Assembly (NCBI GenBank): GCA_018303705.1
Contig: JAGVXQ010000032.1
Span: forward strand, 1 to 18,715
DNA length: 18,715 nucleotides
DNA from: Candidatus Woesearchaeota archaeon
GTDB lineage: Archaea > Nanobdellota > Nanobdellia > SCGC-AAA011-G17 > JACPNG01
Direction: 5' to 3'
In this document: piece by piece, positions 13,567 through 18,715 of the stretch
Layout: every line of letters starts with the position of its first letter
How positions within the stretch are numbered: the stretch's first letter is position 1
The notes under the pieces: model-generated
What the model was told of the DNA's origin: nothing
Seen by the model: the letters and a program-made list of their open reading frames with translations, nothing else
Database searches by the model: none
Translations under genes and position numbers: made by a program

Positions 13567-15933
13567 ATGGAACTAGATAAGAACTATGATTTCAAAACAT
13601 CTGAGAAAGAGTTAAAAGAATTCTGGGAAAAAGAGAGAATATATGAGTTTAACCCTAAAAGCAAAAAAAGGATTTTCTCGATAGACACGCCGCCGCCAAC
13701 GGTTTCAGGAAAGATGCACATAGGGCACGCATTCTCATATTCTCACATAGATTTCATAGCTAGGTACAAGAGAATGAAGGGCCATGAATTGTTCTTTCCC
13801 TTCGGAACTGATGACAATGGGCTGGCAACAGAAAGGCTGATAGAGAAGATGAAAAATGTAAAAGGTGCAAGAATGGAAAGGGATGAATTCACAAAGCTGT
13901 GCCTTGACACACTAAAAGAAATAAGGCCTGATTTTATAAATGATTGGAAAAAAATAGGGTTCAGCTCTGATTATGGTGTGTTTTATTCAACAATAGATGA
14001 CCATTGCAGGAAAATTTCGCAAAAAAGCTTCATCAATCTTTATAATGATGGCAGAGAATATAGACAAGAAGCGCCAACGATATGGTGCACGCATTGCGAA
14101 ACTGCAATAGCCCAGGTTGAGATGAAAGATAAGGAATTATCGTCTACATTCAATGACATAATCTTTAAGGTTGATGGGAAGGACCTTATAATAGCAACAA
14201 CAAGGCCAGAGTTACTGCCGAGCTGCGTTGCAATATTCGTGCATCCAAATGACAAGAGATACCAAAAATTGCTTGGAAAAAAAGCAAAAGTTCCCTTATT
14301 CGATTTGAATGTTCCAATCCTGGCTGATAAAAAAGCAGACCCTAAAAAAGGCTCAGGGGTTGTTATGTGTTGTTGCTTCGGAGACCTTACAGACGTAGAG
14401 TGGTACAAACAGCATAAGCTACCATTGTTAATTTCGATAAACCACGATGGAACAATGAATGAAAACGCAGGAAAGTACGGGGGGCTGAAAATAAAAGAAG
14501 CAAGGGAAAAAATAATAGGGGACTTGAAAGCAAACAAATTGTTAACATCACAAAAAAAGATAACACATATGGTAAATACTCATGAAAGATGCGGCATTGA
14601 AGTAGAGATATTAAATACAAAGCAGTGGTTTATAAAATACCTTGATTTAAAAGACTTATTCTTGGAGCAGGGTGTAAAATTAAACTGGCATCCTGAATAT
14701 ATGAAGGTAAGGTATGACCACTGGATAAATGGTTTGCAATGGGACTGGTGCATATCAAGGCAAAGGTTTTTTGGAGTTCCATTTCCTGTGTGGTACTGCA
14801 AGAAATGCGATGAAGTAATTCTGGCTGATGAAAACCAGCTTCCTGTTGACCCTTTGAGAGACAGACCGTTAAAAAAATGCAGATGCGGCTCTAACGAGTT
14901 TATTCCTGAAAAGGATGTACTAGATACCTGGGCAACAAGCTCCTTAACGCCAGAAATAGCTGCAAGCCTGTTTCCAAAGCAGTTTGACAAATTGTTCCCA
15001 ATGAGCTTAAGGGGAAATGCACATGACATAATAACATTCTGGCTCTTCAACACATTAGTAAAGAGCCATTTGCATTACAAAAAGAACCCGTGGAAGGATG
15101 TCGTAATAAGCGGCTATGTTTTAGGCATTGATCATGAAAAAATGAGCAAGTCAAAAGGAAACACCATAGAACCACAATATGTAATGAACCAATATGGCTC
15201 TGACGCATTAAGGTTCTGGGCAGCAGGATCAAAATTAGGAGAGGATTTGGCATATCAAGAGAAGGATTTGGTAACGGGCAAGAAGCTTGTCACAAAATTG
15301 TGGAATGCAACCAAGTTTGGACTGATGAACCTAAAAGGGTACAAAAAAACAAAGCCGAAGAACATGGAAATATTTGACAAGTGGCTATTGATAAAACTAA
15401 ACAAACTGATGAAAGAAAGCACCGAAAGCTTTGATTCGTATGAATTCAGCAAAGTTAGGAATGAAGTGAACAACTTTTTCTGGCATACATTCTGCGACAA
15501 TTATCTGGAAATAACAAAAGACAGGCTGTACAATGAAGAAAAAAGAGGAAAAGAAGCAAAGATATCTGCCCAGCATACATTGTACATTTCCTTGCTGAAC
15601 ATTCTAAAGCTGATGGCACCTATAATACCTTTTATAACAGACAAGCTGTACATAGAAAATTTTTCAAAATCAGAAGGATTCAAAAGCATACATATAGATT
15701 CATGGCCGGAATATGATGAAAAAATGCAGGACAAAGAGATTGAAGAAATAGGGGACATGGGCATTGAAGCGATAAGCAATGTAAGAAAAGAAAAGGCGAG
15801 ATTAAACAAACCATTGACTGCTCCAATAAAAGAGCTTTTTGTTGACAAGAGATTAATGGTACTAGAACAGGATCTAAAAGCTGTTACAAAAGCAGAAAAA
15901 ATCAGCTACGGCGAATTCAAGATAATGTTTTGA
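13567..15933 (+). CDS. valS: Valyl-tRNA synthetase
   Basis: This 788-residue class I synthetase charges tRNA-Val. The N-terminus leads into TPPPTVSGKMHIGH, with the HIGH motif at 51-54. The editing (CP1) domain has IATTRPELLPSCVAIFVHP, which clears mischarged Thr. A zinc-binding segment YCKKCDEV...KKCRCGS follows in the catalytic core, and CTHCETAIAQVE lies earlier. The KMSKS motif is at 525-529 (EKMSKSKGNTI). The C-terminal anticodon-binding helical domain (about 620-788) is present and ends normally. The length is at the short end for archaeal ValRS, which often reach 800-880 residues. The ATG directly follows a TATA at proper spacing, so no other start is likely. It lies divergent from tRNA-Phe. 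Confidence 0.97.
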   Translation: MELDKNYDFKTSEKELKEFWEKERIYEFNPKSKKRIFSIDTPPPTVSGKMHIGHAFSYSHIDFIARYKRMKGHELFFPFGTDDNGLATERLIEKMKNVKGARMERDEFTKLCLDTLKEIRPDFINDWKKIGFSSDYGVFYSTIDDHCRKISQKSFINLYNDGREYRQEAPTIWCTHCETAIAQVEMKDKELSSTFNDIIFKVDGKDLIIATTRPELLPSCVAIFVHPNDKRYQKLLGKKAKVPLFDLNVPILADKKADPKKGSGVVMCCCFGDLTDVEWYKQHKLPLLISINHDGTMNENAGKYGGLKIKEAREKIIGDLKANKLLTSQKKITHMVNTHERCGIEVEILNTKQWFIKYLDLKDLFLEQGVKLNWHPEYMKVRYDHWINGLQWDWCISRQRFFGVPFPVWYCKKCDEVILADENQLPVDPLRDRPLKKCRCGSNEFIPEKDVLDTWATSSLTPEIAASLFPKQFDKLFPMSLRGNAHDIITFWLFNTLVKSHLHYKKNPWKDVVISGYVLGIDHEKMSKSKGNTIEPQYVMNQYGSDALRFWAAGSKLGEDLAYQEKDLVTGKKLVTKLWNATKFGLMNLKGYKKTKPKNMEIFDKWLLIKLNKLMKESTESFDSYEFSKVRNEVNNFFWHTFCDNYLEITKDRLYNEEKRGKEAKISAQHTLYISLLNILKLMAPIIPFITDKLYIENFSKSEGFKSIHIDSWPEYDEKMQDKEIEEIGDMGIEAISNVRKEKARLNKPLTAPIKELFVDKRLMVLEQDLKAVTKAEKISYGEFKIMF

Positions 15934-15961
15934 AACTGGTTTAACCTCATAACCAAGAAAT

Positions 15962-16340
15962 TCACATAATCTTTTTCATTTTCTTTAAATCGAACAACTG
16001 CAAGTGTTTTTCTTTTATTGTTTTTTTAAAGCTTTTTGCAAATATTGCATAATGCTCTTTTATGCCTTCATCATGCCATCTCACAAATTTGGCCTTTTCC
16101 TTCAATTCATTTAAAATTTTAACAGCATCTGCATTATCCTGCCACTTGCATTCGCAGAACATTATTTCTTTTACATCACCATTTAATGCAACTATATCTA
16201 TTTCTTTATCATGGTGCCACCATTTTCCTGCCTTGGGAAAACTTTTATTGTTACAAATAAAAAAATTCATGCAAAATTTCTCGGAGATCTTTCCCATATA
16301 ATCATTATGGTTCTTAAGCAGATACGAGATGTGGGCTTTA
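15962..16340 (-). pseudogene. C-terminal remnant of an archaeal ATPase with DUF234 nuclease-like domain
   Basis: A 111-residue reading frame (16297-15962) starts MGKISEKFCMNFF and holds KWWHHDKEIDIVALNG and MFCECKWQ. These are the hallmarks of DUF234, the PD-(D/E)xK-like tail of archaeal MoxR/AAA-type ATPases (COG1672). The putative catalytic set is Asp34, Glu49 and Lys51. The frame stays open upstream of the ATG (AHISYLLKNHNDYM) to about 16340, then meets the transposase remnant and a stop. The P-loop ATPase half is therefore missing and the fragment is probably non-functional. Many such ATPases are accessory genes spread by transfer. It is convergent with valS, 28 bases from its stop. Confidence 0.7.
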
Positions 16341-16341
16341 G

Positions 16342-16656
16342 GAGATTGCTAAAACTAGATTTGGATTGAAAAACATAGTTACTTGCTTGAAAACCATCAA
16401 GGGTGCTAATGGATTAGTTACTTTAATTGAAAATGGCGGTGATGATTGGTTTACTGCATTATATCATGAAGGAGTTCCACTGCATAACAATCATGCAGAA
16501 AGAGAATTAAGGCCAATTGTTCTGCTGAGAAAAACAATTGGCTGCTACAGGAATGAAAAAGGCAAGAGATGGATTGACATTGTTGTATCTATACTGCATA
16601 CGTGGAAGCTAAGAGGTATGAATTTGTTTCAGAATTTAAGGCTCGTAACAGGCTGA
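16342..16656 (+). pseudogene. IS66-like transposase, C-terminal remnant
   Basis: About 100 residues are open from 16342 (EIAKTRFGLKN...) to TGA at 16654-16656. The stretch VPLHNNHAERELRPIVLLRK, then TIGCYRNEKGKRW, then a helix of the type VSILHTWKLRGMNLFQNL, matches the C-terminal end of the IS66-type DDE transposase (NN-AER-LRP-V--RK). The catalytic Glu region is kept, but the N-terminal two-thirds with the first Asp residues is missing. Any start in this frame is a TTG at 16366 and is not credible as a gene start. No terminal inverted repeats were found. It abuts the DUF234 remnant, as if an insertion plus deletion had removed parts of both. Confidence 0.75.
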
Positions 16657-16682
16657 TTTATTACATACATTTTTTGACAAAT

Positions 16683-16690
16683 CTTATAAA
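16683..16690 (+). promoter_or_regulatory. TATA box of the aRF1 gene
   Basis: CTTATAAA at 16683-16690 lies 23-30 bases before the ATG at 16713, the spacing for a leaderless transcript. It falls between the end of the transposase remnant and the aRF1 start. It also supports the choice of 16713 over an in-frame ATG at 16602 that lies inside the transposase frame. Confidence 0.5.
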
Positions 16691-16712
16691 CCTCAACAAA
16701 ATAAATCATCTT

Positions 16713-18194
16713 ATGGATGTAGCACAAAAATACAAAATAAGGAAATTTGTAAAGGAACTTGAAGGCATAAGAGGAAGGCATACTGAGCTGGTTTCTGTTT
16801 ACGTGCCTGCTGGATATGACTTAAACAAGATAATCAACCATTTGCAGCAGGAGCAGAGCACTGCAATGAACATAAAGGATGCAAGGACAAGGAATAATGT
16901 GCAAGACTCATTGGAGAGATGCATAAGGCACTTGCGATTGTTTAAGCAAACACCGCCAAATGGGCTGGCTATTTTTGCAGGCAATGCATCTGAACAAGAG
17001 AATAAGATTGACATAAAAGTATGGAGCATAGAACCACCAGAGCCATTGAACTTCAGGCTGTACAGATGCGACCAAACTTTTGTTTTAGAACAGCTGAAAG
17101 AAATGATGGAATACAAGGAAGTGTTTGGGCTTATTGTCTTGGACAGAAGAGAAGCAACATTGGGCTTTCTAAAAGGGCCTTCAATACAGGCAACAGTTTC
17201 AATGAATTCTGCTGTTCCAGGCAAAACAAAGGCCGGCGGACAATGCCTAATGCCTGATACGAGCGTTGAGCTGGATGATGGACAGTTTGTGACAATAGCT
17301 GAGCTGGAGAAAGATGAGAAGGTAAAATCGTATGACTTTACAAAGAAGGAATTTGTTTTTGGAACTGTATTGGATAGCTGGGAGAGGACAAAGGAATTTT
17401 ATCTTGAGATAACAACAGATGATGTGATATGCGCTTCTGGAGAGCATGTTTTTTTCTTGAGTGATGGAACAGAGAAAAAGGCAGGCGAGCTTGAAACAGG
17501 GAATTTGCTGCTGAATGAAGATGCCAAGCCAACCCAGATAAAAAGAATAAGGAAAATGGAAGGGGAAGTTATGATGATAGACATAAGCGTTGACAAAGGA
17601 AACTTCATAGCGAACAACATGATAGTACACAACTCTGCTGCAAGGTTTGCAAGGATAAGGGAGGGTGAATTAAAGGAATTCTTCAAGAGAATATCAGAAG
17701 CTGCGAACAAGGAATTCTTGGGGCAGAAAAACCTAAAGGGCATATTGATAGGCGGGCCGATGCCCACGAAAGAGGAGTTCTTTGACGGCAATTACCTTAA
17801 TACTGAGCTGAAAAGAAAGGTTCTTGGGTTAAAAGACTTGAGCTATACTGGAGAGTTTGGCTTGCATGAGCTTGTTGAAAGGTCAAATGATTTATTAGCA
17901 AAAGAGGTTGTAACAGAGGAAAAGGGGATCATGAACAGATTTTTCGAGATGCTTGCCAGAGAGCCGAATAAGGTTGCTTATGGCAAGGCAAATGTTGAGA
18001 AGATGCTTGAAATGGCTGCTGTTGACATTTTGCTATTGTCTGAAAGCCTTGGAGATGAAACCTTGGAAAAATACGAGGAATATTCTGACAAATTTGGGAC
18101 TAAGGTAAGAATAATATCTGTTGAAACAAGGGAAGGTGTACAGCTTAGAGACATGGGTGGAATAGCAGCAATATTAAGGTATGCAATGTATTGA
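16713..18194 (+). CDS. prf1: Peptide chain release factor aRF1, interrupted by an intein
   Basis: aRF1 recognises all three stop codons in the ribosomal A site and triggers peptide release. The 493-codon gene encodes a precursor; without the 130-residue intein the mature protein is 363 residues. Domain 1 has GRHTEL (21-26), the stop-codon loop NIKD at 53-56 (NIKS in most relatives) and the YxCxxxF motif as YRCDQTF (117-123). Domain 2 has the catalytic GGQ at 175-177, followed after the intein by SAARFARIRE. Domain 3 runs to MGGIAAILRYAMY. Relatives have about 410-420 residues. The shortfall lies where a Cys-rich zinc-ribbon mini-domain normally interrupts domain 3; here LLLSESLGDETLEKYEEYSDKFGTKV links the flanks directly. 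All three stop codons end genes in this window, so the factor should still read all of them. Its own stop is TGA. Confidence 0.95.
   Translation: MDVAQKYKIRKFVKELEGIRGRHTELVSVYVPAGYDLNKIINHLQQEQSTAMNIKDARTRNNVQDSLERCIRHLRLFKQTPPNGLAIFAGNASEQENKIDIKVWSIEPPEPLNFRLYRCDQTFVLEQLKEMMEYKEVFGLIVLDRREATLGFLKGPSIQATVSMNSAVPGKTKAGGQCLMPDTSVELDDGQFVTIAELEKDEKVKSYDFTKKEFVFGTVLDSWERTKEFYLEITTDDVICASGEHVFFLSDGTEKKAGELETGNLLLNEDAKPTQIKRIRKMEGEVMMIDISVDKGNFIANNMIVHNSAARFARIREGELKEFFKRISEAANKEFLGQKNLKGILIGGPMPTKEEFFDGNYLNTELKRKVLGLKDLSYTGEFGLHELVERSNDLLAKEVVTEEKGIMNRFFEMLAREPNKVAYGKANVEKMLEMAAVDILLLSESLGDETLEKYEEYSDKFGTKVRIISVETREGVQLRDMGGIAAILRYAMY
17244..17633 (+). other. Mini-intein inserted in the GGQ motif of aRF1 (GGQ/S)
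   Basis: Residues 178-307 of the precursor form a 130-residue intein. It starts Cys1 in CLMPDTSVELDDGQ (block A), has a block B-like segment ICASGEHVFF with His68, and ends with the block F/G pattern DKGNFIANN...VHN. The C-terminal residues are His129-Asn130, followed by Ser as the +1 nucleophile. Joining the flanks gives KAGGQ-SAARFAR, an exact, unbroken match to the family. Between blocks B and F there is only a short linker and no LAGLIDADG segment, so it cannot home on its own. All residues needed for class 1 splicing seem present. The Thr often found in block B is Ser here. Confidence 0.93.
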
Positions 18195-18206
18195 ATTTTT
18201 TCAATA
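18189..18206 (+). terminator. Possible hairpin terminator after aRF1
   Basis: TATTGAA (18189-18195) and TTCAATA (18200-18206) form a 7-base-pair AT-rich hairpin with a TTTT loop, overlapping the aRF1 stop codon at 18192-18194. No T-run follows it closely. It may be a weak terminator or chance. Confidence 0.25.
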
Positions 18207-18519
18207 ATCGCCTGTGTGACATCCTCTTGTATAGTTGTACAGTACACCAATTAAACATATTTTTTAGCCTTCATTTCCTATGGGAAAAATTTTGTGCGAC
18301 GTACTCCTAGCCATCTGTCCTCAAGAGAAGGCTCCCTGAGAAGGTTCAAGCCCAAATACAGGGTTATGTATTGATGCAGCTAAAAAGCAACAGAGCAAAA
18401 AAACAGAAACGATGTATATTTTCTTATCAATGATTTATACAAGGCTTAAAAAAGAACATTCTGGCTCGAAAATATAGAAAGTTGATGAAGAAATTAAAAA
18501 TATAGAAGGTGTTTAGCCT
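18195..18519. other. Intergenic stretch with no recognised gene
   Basis: Stops occur in all frames and no supportable ORF is seen. A relatively GC-rich patch runs from about 18293 to 18360, in which GAGAAGG occurs twice (18325-18331 and 18338-18344). A perfect small palindrome, TGTAC-A-GTACA, lies at 18236-18246. TTAGCCTTCATT occurs at about 18264-18275 and again at about 18513-18524, flanking much of the stretch as a direct repeat. It could be the remains of a small insertion or an unrecognised RNA. Confidence 0.35.
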
Positions 18520-18715
18520 TCATTCATTGAAGTTCAAAGTTACTGTTACCTTGCCGCCGGACTTTGATATTGACCTTGTTTCTGAAATTTCATCGCCATC
18601 AGAGTTTATTGCTGTTATGAGGTAATTCCTATTTCTCTCAGCATTTTTAAACTCTAGGTGGGTTCCTGTTGCTTCGGTCAACAATATCCCTGCTCTTTCT
18701 ATCCTTATGGTATAA
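18520..18715 (-). CDS. C-terminal end of an unknown beta-rich protein (partial)
   Basis: Reading the minus strand from the right window edge, 64 codons are open and end at TGA (18522-18520). The peptide begins YTIRIERAGILLTEATGTH and later has NYLITAINSDGDEIS and GGKVTVTLNFNE at its end. The alternation of hydrophobic and polar residues suggests an Ig- or fibronectin III-like fold, common at the C-terminus of secreted archaeal proteins. The start is outside the window. It is convergent with aRF1 across the empty stretch. No family is recognised. Confidence 0.55.
   Translation of the reverse strand, partial: YTIRIERAGILLTEATGTHLEFKNAERNRNYLITAINSDGDEISETRSISKSGGKVTVTLNFNE

Noticed and set aside
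16602..16712. A 37-residue N-terminal extension of aRF1 from an upstream in-frame ATG
   Set aside because: The extension overlaps the transposase remnant, crosses the TATA box and has no similarity to aRF1 N-termini. The family start pattern (MDVAQKYKIRKFVKEL) begins at 16713.
17978..18250. A 90-residue minus-strand ORF
   Set aside because: Most of it lies antisense to the conserved aRF1 C-terminus, and its sequence mirrors that gene without any family-like motif.
1..18715. CRISPR array or cas genes
   Set aside because: No regularly spaced short repeats and no Cas-like proteins were found.

Overview
The window looks archaeal, most likely from a small-genome DPANN-type lineage (Woesearchaeota/Pacearchaeota-like; this placement is inference). 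The evidence is an AT-rich genome, TATA boxes about 25-30 bases before many start codons (leaderless-style promoters), a class III (archaellin/pilin) signal peptide, aRF1 as the release factor, an archaeal NFACT protein, a PIN-ATPase-KH protein and an intron-containing tRNA-Phe.

Layout. 1-2067 (minus): an operon for a MacB/LolD-type ABC system, in the order ATPase, secreted membrane-anchored COG1361-like protein, FtsX-like permease (only its N-terminus is in the window). 2137-2852 (plus): tRNA m1A methyltransferase TrmI, broken by a one-base frameshift. 2891-4687: PIN-ATPase-KH protein. 4722-5824: an orphan 23-base tRNA 5' fragment with a good TATA box, a LAGLIDADG homing endonuclease gene, and an intact tRNA-Arg(CCU). 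5834-8462: a Nif3-like metal protein and a PolX polymerase with a complete PHP domain. 8632-10788: a large secreted modular Cys-rich protein. 10775-13165 (minus): an NFACT/RqcH-type ribosome rescue protein and a type IV pilin-like protein. 13386-13502 (minus): tRNA-Phe with a 43-nt intron. 13567-15933: valyl-tRNA synthetase. 15962-16656: two gene remnants, a DUF234 nuclease-like tail (minus) and an IS66-like transposase C-terminus (plus). 16713-18194: release factor aRF1. 18195-18519: no recognisable gene. 18520-18715 (minus): the C-terminal end of an unknown beta-rich protein.

The most striking feature is a 130-residue mini-intein in aRF1, placed exactly between the Gln of the catalytic GGQ motif and the following Ser. 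It keeps the splicing residues (Cys1, block B His, His-Asn at the C-terminus, Ser+1) and has no endonuclease domain. Archaea normally have one release factor for all stop codons, so in this organism translation termination would depend on protein splicing at the active site. The same aRF1 has NIKD in place of NIKS and lacks the zinc-ribbon mini-domain of domain 3.

Several genes share a theme of translation: tRNA modification, tRNA genes, valS, the NFACT rescue factor and aRF1. Selfish elements (intein, homing endonuclease, IS remnant, tRNA intron) sit in or beside these translation genes.
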